Shown: positions 8,697 through 16,992, counted from the first letter of the stretch. The stretch is 55,473 nucleotides of DNA from Lautropia sp. (GCA_030528325.1 JAUMZD010000020.1:1-55473), one strand, 5' to 3'. Notes: a model not told the origin generated them from the sequence alone. Made by a program: numbers and translations.

Positions 8697-10166
8697 ATGC
8701 GCCGTCCTGTTTCCCGATCCGCCCAGGCCTCCCAAGAGCCGGTTCGCCGTCGCGCCACTTCGCCCCGCCTGCCGGCCGACTATGCCAGGGCCGGCGGCAG
8801 GCGGGGGGACGGCAGGCCGCTCTTCGATTACGAGCGTTCCGAGTTCGAGGCCATCGCCGCCGATGCGATGCAGATGGCGAAGTCGCTCGGCGCGACGGCC
8901 GTGGTGGCCGAGCTGTCCGAGTCTTCGGGGCTGGCCGTGACCGTGCGCAAGGGCAAGGTCGAGACGATCGAGCAGACCCGTGACAAGGGGCTGGGCATCT
9001 CGGTGCATGTGGGGCATCGCCGTGGCCATGCCAGCACCAGCGATTTCAGCCCGGCTGCCGTCGAACGGACGGTGCGCGCAGCCTATGACATCGCCAGCAT
9101 CACGGGTGAGGATCCGTTCGGTGGACTGCCCGACCGGGACCGTCTGGCGCTGGCTGAGCACGATGTGCGTCCTCTGAAGCTTTTCGAGCCCTGGCGCATT
9201 CCGGTCGAGAAGGCCATCGAGCTGGCACAGGCGATCGAGGCGGCCAGTTTCGATGTCAGCCCCCGTATTGCCAACAGCGACGGTGCCTCGGTGTCGGTGT
9301 CCCATGGACATTTCCTGTCGGTCAATTCGCTGGGCTTCAAGGGAGGCTTTCCCTACAGCCGCCACACCCTGTCCTGCGCGCCCATTGCCCGCAAGGGGCG
9401 GGACATGCAGCGTGATGGCTGGTATTCGACCAGTCGCGGCGCCAAAGGGCTGGCCGATCCGGCGGTGCTGGGTCGCTATGCGGCCGAGCGGGCGCTGGCC
9501 CGGCTGGGGGCCAGAAAGCTGAGCACGCGCAAGGTGCCGGTGCTGTTCGAAGCGCCGCTCGCGCTGGGCCTGCTGGGCAGTCTGGTGCAGGCGGTCAGTG
9601 GTTCGGCCCTTTACCGTCAGGCGACTTTCCTGCTCGATTCGCTGGGCAAGCCGATTTTTCCCGATCACATCGACATCGACGAAGACCCCTTCGTGCCGGG
9701 GGCGATGGGCAGCAGTCCTTTCGATGACGAGGGCGTGGCGACCCAGGCGCGCCGGGTCGTGGACGGTGGCGTGCTGCAGGGTTATTTCCTGTCGAGCTAC
9801 AGTGCCCGCAAGCTGGGCATGCAGACGACCGGCAATGCCGGTGGTTCGCACAACCTGCAGCTGCGCAGCCGTCTGACGAAGCGGGGGGACGATTTTGCCG
9901 GCATGCTGAAGAAGTTGGGTACCGGACTACTGGTGACCGAAGTGATGGGGCAGGGGGTCAACTATGTGACCGGGGACTATTCCCGGGGGGCCAGTGGTTT
10001 CTGGGTCGAGAACGGCGAGATCCAGTATCCGGTCGAGGAGATCACGATTGCCGGCAATCTGGCCGACATGTACCGGGGCATCGTGGCGGTCGGCAATGAC
10101 GTGCTGACACGCGGCACCAAGACCTGTGGTTCGGTGCTGATCGAAGAAATGGCTGTGGCAGGGTAG
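8697..10166 (+). CDS. pmbA: TldE/PmbA, subunit of the TldD-TldE metalloprotease
   Basis: 489 residues. PmbA pairs with TldD to degrade or trim unfolded and modified peptides (microcin and CcdA processing in E. coli). Family features are GLAVTVRKGKVETIEQTRDKG near the N-terminus, HASTSDFSPAAVERTVRAA, IDEDPFVPGAMGSSPFDDEG and the C-terminal NYVTGDYSRGASGFWVENGE. As expected for the E subunit, there is no HExxxH zinc site. The frame is open back to 8205, but that part is antisense to darP; ATG 8697 gives about the usual length plus an Arg/Ala-rich lead of some 40 residues. tldD is not in the window. greB follows after 5 nt. Confidence 0.9.
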   Translation: MRRPVSRSAQASQEPVRRRATSPRLPADYARAGGRRGDGRPLFDYERSEFEAIAADAMQMAKSLGATAVVAELSESSGLAVTVRKGKVETIEQTRDKGLGISVHVGHRRGHASTSDFSPAAVERTVRAAYDIASITGEDPFGGLPDRDRLALAEHDVRPLKLFEPWRIPVEKAIELAQAIEAASFDVSPRIANSDGASVSVSHGHFLSVNSLGFKGGFPYSRHTLSCAPIARKGRDMQRDGWYSTSRGAKGLADPAVLGRYAAERALARLGARKLSTRKVPVLFEAPLALGLLGSLVQAVSGSALYRQATFLLDSLGKPIFPDHIDIDEDPFVPGAMGSSPFDDEGVATQARRVVDGGVLQGYFLSSYSARKLGMQTTGNAGGSHNLQLRSRLTKRGDDFAGMLKKLGTGLLVTEVMGQGVNYVTGDYSRGASGFWVENGEIQYPVEEITIAGNLADMYRGIVAVGNDVLTRGTKTCGSVLIEEMAVAG

Positions 10167-10171
10167 CAGGG

Positions 10172-10750
10172 ATGAGCAAGGCTTTTGTCCGGGAGTCGGA
10201 TGACGCGCCGGACGACGATGAGGTAGAGGCGTCGGCGGCGCCCTTGCCAGGCGGCAAGAACTACATCACCCGTGCGGGCTATCAGGCTCTGCGTGACGAA
10301 CTGTCGCATCTGCTGGACGTGGAGCGGCCGGCGGTGGTGCAGACCGTGTCATGGGCAGCCTCCAATGGCGACCGCTCGGAGAATGGCGATTACCTGTACG
10401 GCAAGAAACGGCTGCGCGAGATCGACCGGCGTGTGCGTTTTCTGATCCGCCGGATCGACATGGCCGAAGTGGTGGACCCGTCGCTCCACCATGGCAATGA
10501 TCAGGTGTTCTTTGGTGCCACCGTCTGCTACAGCGAGCCGGATGGTACCGAGCGGCAGGTGGAGATCGTCGGCGTGGATGAGACCGATCCGCTCAATGGG
10601 CGGATCAGCTGGATATCGCCTGTGGCGCGTGCGCTGATCAAGGCGCGCGAGGGCGACGAGGTCTCGCTGATGACACCGCAGGGCCGGCTGGAGCTGCTGA
10701 TCGAGTCGGTCTCCTACCCGGCACCGGCCCGCCAGGAGCTTGGGCGGTAG
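10172..10750 (+). CDS. greB: Transcript cleavage factor GreB, C-terminus built from a repeat
   Basis: 192 residues. GreB enters the secondary channel of RNA polymerase and stimulates cleavage of backtracked RNA. The acidic coiled-coil tip is intact (GDRSENGDYLYGKKRLREID) and the FKBP-like C-terminal domain is complete (GDEVSLMTPQGRLELL). It starts 5 nt after pmbA with a purine-rich site (AGCAGGG), so it is probably cotranscribed. The last residues, Gln-Glu-Leu-Gly-Arg, and the stop TAG are encoded by the end of the 165-bp palindromic element that begins at 10734. Downstream it converges on spoT. Confidence 0.95.
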   Translation: MSKAFVRESDDAPDDDEVEASAAPLPGGKNYITRAGYQALRDELSHLLDVERPAVVQTVSWAASNGDRSENGDYLYGKKRLREIDRRVRFLIRRIDMAEVVDPSLHHGNDQVFFGATVCYSEPDGTERQVEIVGVDETDPLNGRISWISPVARALIKAREGDEVSLMTPQGRLELLIESVSYPAPARQELGR

Positions 10751-10898
10751 GAATCGCGAAGGCGAAAACCGGCCCCGCCGAGCACAGTTCGTGCCCGATT
10801 CGCCGCCCCATAGCCGGTGCCATGGGGCAAGAAGCGGGTGCAACATGGGCCGGCGCGGCCGGTTTGCAGCCCGCGACTTTCCTGCCGCCCAAGCTCCC
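10734..10898 (-). repeat. 165-bp palindromic element, copy 1 (inverted)
   Basis: Reverse-complement relative to the copies at 44706 and 46862 and exactly the same length. Ends are AGGAGCTTGGGCGG at 10734 and CCGCCCAAGCTCCC at 10885-10898. The middle holds CCCCATAGCC/GGTGCCATGGGG with a four-base loop. The element overlaps the end of greB and fills most of the gap to the convergent spoT gene. No target duplication is visible. Confidence 0.9.
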
Positions 10899-10940
10899 AA
10901 GCGGCATACGCTGAACAGGGCGGGGCGAGTCGCCTCAGGC

Positions 10941-13088
10941 TCAGGAGCGGTTGATGCTGCGCACGGGAGGCAGCTTGCGAAGGCGCCGGAACACCTCGGC
11001 CAGATGCTGCCGGTTCTGAACCTGAAGCGTGAAGCGGATCGTGGCGAGCAGTTCGGACTCGGTGTCCATCGCCACCTGCAGGATGTCGGCATCGGCGGCC
11101 GTGATCTCGGAGGCTACCCGTCCCAGAATGCCGCGCTCGTCATCGACGGACAGCTCGATGATGCTGCGGAACATGCCGTTGACTTCCTCGTCCCATTCGA
11201 CCTCGATCCAGCGCTCGGCATCACGGCTCATCTGCCGCCTTGCCGTGTCGCAGTCTTCGCGGTGGATGGCCAGACCATGTCCACCGCGCATCTGGCCGAT
11301 GATGCGATCCCCCGGCACCGGGTGACAGCAGCTGGCCGCCTGCAGCGAGATGCCGTCGATCGTCTGGATGACGATGGGCGCGGCTCTTGGGGCCAGTTTG
11401 GCCGTGGCCGCCGAGCTGCCGCCGCTGATGTCGAGCGCGATGGCGCGTGCGATGACGGGTGCCAGTTTCAGGCCCAGTCCGATGTCGGCGTAGAGATCGT
11501 TGACCGACTTGGCGGCCGTGTCCCGTGCGGCCTTCTCGAGCTGGGGCGGCTCCAGATCCTTGATGTTGATGCGCAGGCTGCTCAGTGACTGCATCAGCAG
11601 TCGCTGGCCAAGCTCGACCGACTCGTCATATTTCATGCGCCGCAGGAAGGAGCGGATCTCGGCCCGGGCCTTGCCGGTACGGGCGAAGGCCAGCCATGCC
11701 GGGCTGGGTCGGGCGTTCGGATCGGCCACGACTTCGACGATGTCGCCGTGCGTCAGTTCGGTGCGCAGCGGAACCGGGTCGCCATTGATGCGGGCCGCCA
11801 CACACTGGTTGCCAAGGTCGGTGTGGACACTGTAGGCGAAGTCGATGACCGTGGCGCCACGGGGCAGACCCCGGATCTGGCCTTTCGGCGTGAAGACGTA
11901 GACGGCATCCGGGTACAGGTCGACCTTGACGTGATCGATGAACTCCAGCGAGTCACCGGTCTGCTGCTGGATGTCGAGCAGCGACTTCAGCCAGTCGAGC
12001 GTCTGGATCTGATGGTTGCTGGCGCCGTCGTTCTCGGTCTTGTAGATCCAGTGGGCAGCCACGCCGGCTTCGGCGACCTGGTGCATCTGCGGGGTGCGGA
12101 TCTGGAACTCGATGCCGCCACCGTGGGGACCGACCACGGTCGTGTGCAGCGACTGGTAGCCGTTCTTTTTCGGGTTGGCGATGAAGTCCTTGAAGCGGCT
12201 CGTGTTCGGCCGGAAGGCGCTGTGGATGGCGCCCAGCGCCAGGTAGCAGGAAGGCAGGTCGGGAACGATCAGCCGCACGCCGAACAGGTCGTAGACCTCG
12301 GAGAACGAGATCCGCTTGTCGACCATCTTGCGGTAGATGGAGTAGAGCGACTTTTCGCGGGCACTGATCTCGGCCTTGACACCCATCCGGGTCAGGGCCT
12401 TCTCGATGGTGCTGGTGACACGCCCGAAGGCATCGCGTCGTGTGCGGGCAGCCACCTCGATGGCCTTGGCCAGCGTGCGGTGGCGTACCGGGTGCCGATA
12501 GCGGAAGGACAGATCCTGCAATTCGCGGAACAGGCTGTGCAGGCCGAGCCTGTTCGCGATGGGCGCATAGATCTCGGCCGTTTCGTTGGCGATGCGCACC
12601 TGGCGGTGCCGGCTGACGGCCTCGAGCGTACGCATGTTGTGCAGCCGGTCTGCGAGCTTCACGAGGATCACGCGCACATCGCGTGCCATCGCGAGCAGCA
12701 TCTTCCGGAAGCTCTCGGCCTGGGCCGTTTCGCGGCTGCCGAACTCCATCTTGTCGAGTTTGGACAGGCCATCGACCATGTCGGCCACCGTCTGCCCGAA
12801 GGAGCGGCTCAGCTCGGCACGGGTGACGCTGGTGTCTTCCAGCGTGTCGTGCAGCAGCGCGGCGATCAGCGCATCGGCATCCATCTGCCAGCTCGCACAG
12901 ATCAGGGCGACGGCAACGGGATGGGTGACATAGGGTTCGCCGCTGGAACGGAACTGACCGGCATGGGCCCGCTCCGCCAGGCGGTAGGCGGTGCGCAGCC
13001 GCTCCAGATCGGGTTCGGTCAGATAGCTGCGGGCCTCGGCCAGCAGGGGTTCGAGGGAAGCCAGATCGGATCGGGGTTCATCGGTCAT
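10941..13088 (-). CDS. spoT: SpoT/Rel, bifunctional (p)ppGpp hydrolase-synthetase
   Basis: 715 residues. The HD hydrolase site is intact (ALLHDTLEDT, then KLADRLHNMRTL) and the synthetase domain carries RFKDFIANPKKNGYQSLHT, the RXKD type found in bifunctional enzymes. TGS (VYVFTPKGQIRGLP), a Cys/His region (ASCCHPVPGDRI) and an ACT domain complete the protein. It degrades (p)ppGpp to GDP/GTP plus pyrophosphate and makes it under nutrient stresses other than amino acid starvation. ATG 13088 fits homologues; the open frame continues to 13178 with a Leu run that is unlikely to be coding. It is the last gene of gmk-rpoZ-spoT, 140 bp after rpoZ. Confidence 0.95.
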   Translation of the reverse strand: MTDEPRSDLASLEPLLAEARSYLTEPDLERLRTAYRLAERAHAGQFRSSGEPYVTHPVAVALICASWQMDADALIAALLHDTLEDTSVTRAELSRSFGQTVADMVDGLSKLDKMEFGSRETAQAESFRKMLLAMARDVRVILVKLADRLHNMRTLEAVSRHRQVRIANETAEIYAPIANRLGLHSLFRELQDLSFRYRHPVRHRTLAKAIEVAARTRRDAFGRVTSTIEKALTRMGVKAEISAREKSLYSIYRKMVDKRISFSEVYDLFGVRLIVPDLPSCYLALGAIHSAFRPNTSRFKDFIANPKKNGYQSLHTTVVGPHGGGIEFQIRTPQMHQVAEAGVAAHWIYKTENDGASNHQIQTLDWLKSLLDIQQQTGDSLEFIDHVKVDLYPDAVYVFTPKGQIRGLPRGATVIDFAYSVHTDLGNQCVAARINGDPVPLRTELTHGDIVEVVADPNARPSPAWLAFARTGKARAEIRSFLRRMKYDESVELGQRLLMQSLSSLRINIKDLEPPQLEKAARDTAAKSVNDLYADIGLGLKLAPVIARAIALDISGGSSAATAKLAPRAAPIVIQTIDGISLQAASCCHPVPGDRIIGQMRGGHGLAIHREDCDTARRQMSRDAERWIEVEWDEEVNGMFRSIIELSVDDERGILGRVASEITAADADILQVAMDTESELLATIRFTLQVQNRQHLAEVFRRLRKLPPVRSINRS

Positions 13089-13177
13089 GGCAGGGGGCAG
13101 CAGCAGAAGGAGGAGGCGAGAGGTGGGAGTGCTGCGAAGGGCGCTGGCCTGCGCCCGCACGGCAGTATCCCCGGTCA

Positions 13178-13216
13178 ACGGCAGGCAGGCCCGGCGGGGC
13201 AGGGCGGGCCTGCCGT
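13178..13216. terminator. Hairpin between rpoZ and spoT
   Basis: ACGGCAGGC (13178-13186) pairs with GCCTGCCGT (13208-13216) around a GC-rich loop. It lies downstream of rpoZ and upstream of spoT on the minus strand. There is no T run, so it might attenuate, or mark RNA processing, rather than end transcription completely. Confidence 0.35.
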
Positions 13217-13228
13217 CGTCACATTGGA

Positions 13229-13432
13229 TCAGGTGGGGACGCGGCGCAGCATTTCACGGCCGATCTGGCCGGCTGCGACCTCGCGCAGTGCCGTCACGGT
13301 CGGCTTGTTCTTGCTGTCGACCTTCGGCGTGTGGCCCTGGGCCAGCATGCGGGCGCGATAGGTGGCGATCAGCGTCAGCTCGAAGCGGTTCGGCACTTGT
13401 TTCAGGGAGTCTTCGACGGTAATGCGGGCCAT
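13229..13432 (-). CDS. rpoZ: RNA polymerase omega subunit
   Basis: 67 residues. It begins with [21 protein letters not shown], the highly conserved omega start, and continues with ATYRARML and the internal [12 protein letters not shown]. Omega helps assemble the beta' subunit and, together with beta', forms ppGpp site 1 of RNA polymerase in proteobacteria. It follows gmk by 15 nt, the usual gmk-rpoZ-spoT order. Confidence 0.96.
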   Translation of the reverse strand: MARITVEDSLKQVPNRFELTLIATYRARMLAQGHTPKVDSKNKPTVTALREVAAGQIGREMLRRVPT

Positions 13433-13447
13433 GAATGATGAATCCTG

Positions 13448-14077
13448 TCAGACGGCGTTCATGCCGAGGGCATGAAAGATTTCGGGATGAGAGGCGGCTT
13501 GCTGGCCAAAGCGGCAACGTGCGGCATCGGCGATGCCGATCAGTTGCTGGCTGGCCTTGTTAAAGTCTTGATTGACAATGATATATTGAAATCGTCCCGC
13601 ATGTGCCAGTTCGCTGCGGGCAGCTGCCAGACGGCGCTCGATCGTGGCGGCGCTGTCCTTGCCGCGGCCCTGCAGACGCTCCTTCAGCGCCTCGATCGAG
13701 GGTGGCGCGATGAAGATCGAGACGGCATCCGGGTAGAGCTTCTGGACCTGGGCCGCGCCCTGCCAGTCGATTTCCAGCACGATGTCCTCGCCCGCCTGGA
13801 TCTGTTCGTCGAGCCAGGGGCGCGAGGTGCCATAGTAGTTGCCGTGAACCTCGGCCCATTCGATGAACTCGTCGGCATCACGCCTGGCCAGAAAATCGGC
13901 CTGCGTGAGGAAGAAATAGTCCTTGCCATGCTGCTCACCCTCGCGTGGGGCCCGGGTGGTGCATGAAACGGACAGGCGGATATGGTCCCTCGCCTCGATC
14001 AGCGAGCGAACCAGTGAGGTTTTCCCCGCCCCGGACGGGGCGGTGATGATCAGGATGGAACCGGCAGATGAGGACAT
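13448..14077 (-). CDS. gmk: Guanylate kinase
   Basis: 209 residues. It phosphorylates GMP to GDP with ATP. The P-loop (ITAPSGAGKTSL) is at the start, followed by SVSCTTRAPREGE, the GMP-binding HGKDYFFL and EWAEVHGNYYGT, and LEIDWQGAAQV. ATG 14077 gives the usual length (E. coli 207); an alternative TTG at 14116 would add 13 residues. First gene of gmk-rpoZ-spoT. Its stop-side neighbour on the other side, the catalase-like gene at 14122, reads in the same direction and ends 44 nt before this start. Confidence 0.95.
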   Translation of the reverse strand: MSSSAGSILIITAPSGAGKTSLVRSLIEARDHIRLSVSCTTRAPREGEQHGKDYFFLTQADFLARRDADEFIEWAEVHGNYYGTSRPWLDEQIQAGEDIVLEIDWQGAAQVQKLYPDAVSIFIAPPSIEALKERLQGRGKDSAATIERRLAAARSELAHAGRFQYIIVNQDFNKASQQLIGIADAARCRFGQQAASHPEIFHALGMNAV

Positions 14078-14121
14078 GAGGCGGCGGGGATGGGGGGCGA
14101 AGTCGGACGATGACAAGCCGA

Positions 14122-15459
14122 CTATTTTATCGTCGCCCCATGTGCCGATGCCAGTGCCTCGCGCACGAGGCGGGCATAGCGGGGATCGGCCTGTGCCAGA
14201 AGAGCCAGCTGCCGATCGATGAGGGTGGCCGGCACGTCCTGCATCGATCCGGCCATTCGCGCGGCCAGCCGCTGCTGGTGTTCAGGCGCCAGCAGGCGGA
14301 AGCGTGCGCCGGCCTGCTGGATGCTGGCGATGGGCGGGCTGTCCGGGGCAGATGACGGGGTATGACCGGATGGGGTGATGTCCGCCTCATCGTCCGTCAT
14401 CAGGGGCTGTGGGCCGCCATGGCGATTCGGGATCGTGTCGGTACAGGAGAAAATCCTTGCCTGAAGGATACGGTCGTGGCTGTGACCGATGCCCGGGATC
14501 AGGTTGGCCGGGGAAAGGCTGATCGGTTCGAGCCGGCTGAATCGGTCGTCGAGGTTGCGGTCAAGCCTCATCACGCCCACCTCGATCAGCGGGTGCTCAG
14601 CCTCGGACCAGATCCGGGTTGGGTCGAAAGGGTCGTGGGGGTACTGGCCGTCACGGGATTCCGGCATCACCTGGATGTACAGTGTCCAGGACGGGAAGTC
14701 TCCGCACGCGATGGCCTGGTGCAGGTCGGCGTGAAAGGCTTCGGGTGCAGGGGCGATACCGCCCTGTGCGCCTTCCCGTATCAGGGCGCGAGGGGACTGC
14801 TCGGCCCTGAAGTGGAACCTGACCCAGAAGCGTTCCCGTCTGGCGTTCCACAGGCTGTAGGTGTGTCCGCCATGGCCGTCCATGAAACGGGCACCGATGG
14901 GCTGGCCATCATCACTCAGCAGCATCGTCAGCAGATTCAGGCTCTCGGGCGTGCGGCTCCAGAAGTCCCAGGCAGCCGTCCGGTCTGTCCGTGCCGCAGC
15001 GCCGAGGGCGTGCAGGAGGGCCGGAAACCTGTCCGGGTCATGGATGAAGAAAACGGGTGTGTTCTGGCCCACCAGGTCCCAGTCCCCCTCGCCGGTGTGG
15101 AAACGGACGGCGAACCCGTGGATGTCGGGCAGGCTGTCGGAGCGGTGTGTACGGGGCTGGTGCGAGAAGCGCGCAAACACGGGCGTTTGCTGGCCCGGGC
15201 GCGAAAACGGTTCGGCGTGCGTGTACCGGCTGATGTCATTCGTTACCGTGAAGTGTCCATAGGCCCCGCTGCTGCTGACTTCTGCCATCCGTTCCGGCAC
15301 CCAGACCGGATGCTGGTGGGCAGGCGCCTGTCCACGCAGCTCGTTGCCCATCAGTCGTGGGGAGCAGCTGGGTGGCTCGATGCTGTCCTGATGACAGGCA
15401 GCAGGAGAGATCTTCGTCGAGCCGATGTCCGGATGTGTGCTCTCTTGCGGGTGGTTCAT
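14122..15459 (-). CDS. Catalase-fold protein with Cys and Glu at the heme-ligand and distal-His positions
   Basis: 445 residues, strong ribosome-binding site (AGGAGGAG, 8 nt from ATG). The catalase fold is clear: GAYGHFTVTNDISRYT, PVFARFS, HGFAVRFHTGEGDWDLVGQ, NTPVFFIHDPDRFP, PSWTLYIQVM, FDPTRIW, PGIGHSHDRILQARIF, and the C-terminal helices of small-subunit catalases. Ungapped comparison with remembered catalase motifs shows that the distal His of RVVHAKG is Glu60 (RMAEVSSSG). The heme-ligating Tyr of R-x-F-x-Y is Cys339 (ARIFSCTDT). Arg335 and Asn133 are kept. The N-terminal arm and the segment after the ligand are shortened. Normal catalase activity is therefore unlikely. A thiolate-ligated heme peroxidase or peroxygenase is possible, as is a non-catalytic protein. 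No signal peptide is seen. It is divergent from the cytochrome b561/YceI operon. Confidence 0.8.
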   Translation of the reverse strand: MNHPQESTHPDIGSTKISPAACHQDSIEPPSCSPRLMGNELRGQAPAHQHPVWVPERMAEVSSSGAYGHFTVTNDISRYTHAEPFSRPGQQTPVFARFSHQPRTHRSDSLPDIHGFAVRFHTGEGDWDLVGQNTPVFFIHDPDRFPALLHALGAAARTDRTAAWDFWSRTPESLNLLTMLLSDDGQPIGARFMDGHGGHTYSLWNARRERFWVRFHFRAEQSPRALIREGAQGGIAPAPEAFHADLHQAIACGDFPSWTLYIQVMPESRDGQYPHDPFDPTRIWSEAEHPLIEVGVMRLDRNLDDRFSRLEPISLSPANLIPGIGHSHDRILQARIFSCTDTIPNRHGGPQPLMTDDEADITPSGHTPSSAPDSPPIASIQQAGARFRLLAPEHQQRLAARMAGSMQDVPATLIDRQLALLAQADPRYARLVREALASAHGATIK

Positions 15460-15556
15460 GGGGGGCTCTCCTCCTGCGGATCGGGTTGAATGCTGTGCTG
15501 CATCCGACAGCCGGTGGCTGGCGGTCATCAGGCGCGCGATGCCGGTAGATTACTTT

Positions 15557-15581
15557 TTTATATCAAAGATCGTAATTTGAT
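15557..15581 (-). promoter_or_regulatory. Candidate -10 box and operator for the catalase-like gene
   Basis: On the minus strand TATAAA (15557-15562) resembles a -10 box about 100 nt before the start codon. The inverted repeat ATCAAA (15562-15567) / TTTGAT (15576-15581), 8-nt spacer, lies directly next to it, a suitable place for a repressor or redox regulator. No good -35 is visible. Confidence 0.35.
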
Positions 15582-15686
15582 TGTTTTTAGTGATCCGATA
15601 GACATTTGGTATCGATGTTCAGGTAAATGATTTTCTGTTTTATTTGGTTATCTTTTCTTTTAAAGAAATCATGCTTCTCTGGTGGG

Positions 15687-15717
15687 TTGACATCTTTTGT
15701 TCGTGTCTGGGTTAAAG
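15687..15717 (+). promoter_or_regulatory. Candidate sigma-70 promoter of the cytochrome b561-yceI operon
   Basis: A perfect -35 box TTGACA (15687-15692) is followed after 19 nt by TTAAAG (15712-15717), a poor -10. Position, about 65-90 nt upstream of the start codon at 15781, fits. Confidence 0.4.
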
Positions 15718-15780
15718 TTGTGGCGTCGCAAAACGCTGAACCGTTGTTCAATGGGGAATGCCCAAGCGCCTGGGAGCATC

Positions 15781-16350
15781 ATGGCGATAACCCACACGTC
15801 TTTTATGAGCACTGACATTCGTTATTCCTCACCTGCCATCGCGCTGCACTGGATCGTGGCGCTGATGCTGTTCGGCCTCGTAGGCCTCGGTTTCTACATG
15901 ACCGGGCTTTCGCTGTCGCCCTACAAGCTGAAACTGTTCTCCTGGCACAAGTGGGCTGGCGTGACGGTCTTCCTGCTCGTGCTGCTTCGGCTCTTGTGGC
16001 GCCTGATGTCGCCGCCGCCGGCCCTGCCTGCCGGGATGTCCCGGCCGATGCAGTGGCTGGCCCATGCTGGTCATCTGGCACTCTATGCCCTGATGTTCCT
16101 CATCCCGCTCTCGGGCTGGTTGATGAGCTCGGCGATGGGATTCCAGACGGTCTGGTTCGGTGTATTGCCACTGCCGGATCTGGTGTCTCGCAACAAGGAG
16201 CTGGCGGCGATGCTTCAGAATGCACATCTGATGCTGAACATCGCCATGCTGGTGATGGTGGCCGGCCATGTGCTGGCGGCCCTGCACCATCAGTTCGGCA
16301 AGAAGGATGGGCTGCTGTATCGCATGCTCCCGCTGTCTTCGCTGAAGTGA
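15781..16350 (+). CDS. Cytochrome b561 family membrane protein
   Basis: 189 residues with four hydrophobic helices: IALHWIVALMLFGLVGLGF, WAGVTVFLLVLLRLLW, LALYALMFLIPLSGWLM and LMLNIAMLVMVAGHVLAAL. Histidines placed in or beside helices (ALHW, FSWHKWAG, GHVLAALHH) are the b-type heme ligands of this prokaryotic family (CybB/YceJ), which oxidises quinol or passes electrons across the inner membrane. ATG 15781 has GGGAG about 5 nt upstream; an in-frame ATG at 15805 is possible. A YceI gene follows after 41 nt, the same pairing as yceJ-yceI of E. coli. Confidence 0.9.
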   Translation: MAITHTSFMSTDIRYSSPAIALHWIVALMLFGLVGLGFYMTGLSLSPYKLKLFSWHKWAGVTVFLLVLLRLLWRLMSPPPALPAGMSRPMQWLAHAGHLALYALMFLIPLSGWLMSSAMGFQTVWFGVLPLPDLVSRNKELAAMLQNAHLMLNIAMLVMVAGHVLAALHHQFGKKDGLLYRMLPLSSLK

Positions 16351-16391
16351 GCCGCCATCCGATTTCCCTGAATTGTCTGCAGGATCAACGC

Positions 16392-16967
16392 ATGATGAAA
16401 AAGCGCATGTTCTCTTCCCTGATGGCCGCTGCTGCACTGCCGCTGATGGCCATGAACGTCTCTGCTGCCGGGTTCTCGCAGCTTGAGGCCGACAAGAGCA
16501 AGGTGGCCTTCCAGTATGAGCAGATGGGTGTGAAACTCGATGGCCAGTTCAAGGCCTTCAGTGCCGATCTGAGCTTCGACCCGGCAAAGCCCGAAAGCGC
16601 CAAGGCCACGCTGGACGTGGAGCTTGCCAGCGTGGACACCGGGTCTCCTGATGCCGATACCGAGGTCGTGACCAAACCGTGGTTCAATGTGTCTGCCTTC
16701 CCGAAGGCCCGTTTCGTGGCCAGCAGCATCAAGCCGGCCGGCGGTGACAATTACCAGATCACGGGCAAGCTGTCGATCAAGGGCACGGACAAGGAAGTGA
16801 GCTTCCCGGCCACCTTCAGGGCCACTGGTGATCAGGGGGTGTTCAAGGGGTCGCTGCCCATCAAGCGGGGCGACTTCGCGATCGGCGAGGGCGACTGGTC
16901 GTCTTTCGACATCGTGGCCAATGACGTGATCGTGAACTTCGAGCTGGCGGTGAAGGCTGCCCAGTGA
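16392..16967 (+). CDS. YceI family periplasmic lipid-binding protein (first copy)
   Basis: 191 residues with a signal peptide (MMKKRMFSSLMAAAALPLMA...). The lipocalin-like YceI fold is recognised from FSQLEADKSKVAFQYEQMG, the TLDVELASVDTG strand, FPKARFVASSI and ITGKLSIKGTDKEVSFPATF. Family members bind long polyisoprenoids such as ubiquinone-8 in a barrel. AGGA lies 7 nt upstream, and 41 nt separate it from the cytochrome b561 gene, so one transcript is likely. Its similarity to the second YceI at 17179 is moderate, so the duplication is old. Confidence 0.88.
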   Translation: MMKKRMFSSLMAAAALPLMAMNVSAAGFSQLEADKSKVAFQYEQMGVKLDGQFKAFSADLSFDPAKPESAKATLDVELASVDTGSPDADTEVVTKPWFNVSAFPKARFVASSIKPAGGDNYQITGKLSIKGTDKEVSFPATFRATGDQGVFKGSLPIKRGDFAIGEGDWSSFDIVANDVIVNFELAVKAAQ

Positions 16968-16973
16968 GGATGG

Positions 16974-16992
16974 CTGGCAGCGTCGCTGCCAG
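16974..16992. terminator. Short perfect hairpin after the first yceI
   Basis: CTGGCAGC (16974-16981) and GCTGCCAG (16985-16992) with a GTC loop start 7 nt after the stop codon. No T run follows, so it may stabilise the 3' end or partly reduce transcription into the second yceI. Confidence 0.45.

Larger units (their letters stand above)
15460..15780. other. AT-rich divergent intergenic region (321 bp)
   Basis: Between the catalase-like gene and the cytochrome b561 gene. The part 15547-15720 is far richer in A+T than the rest of the window, with several T runs. It holds promoter-like elements in both directions and an inverted repeat (listed separately). No credible gene is seen here. Confidence 0.7.

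Noticed and set aside
11748..13361. 537-codon open frame antisense to spoT
   Set aside because: Shadow of spoT without domain signals.
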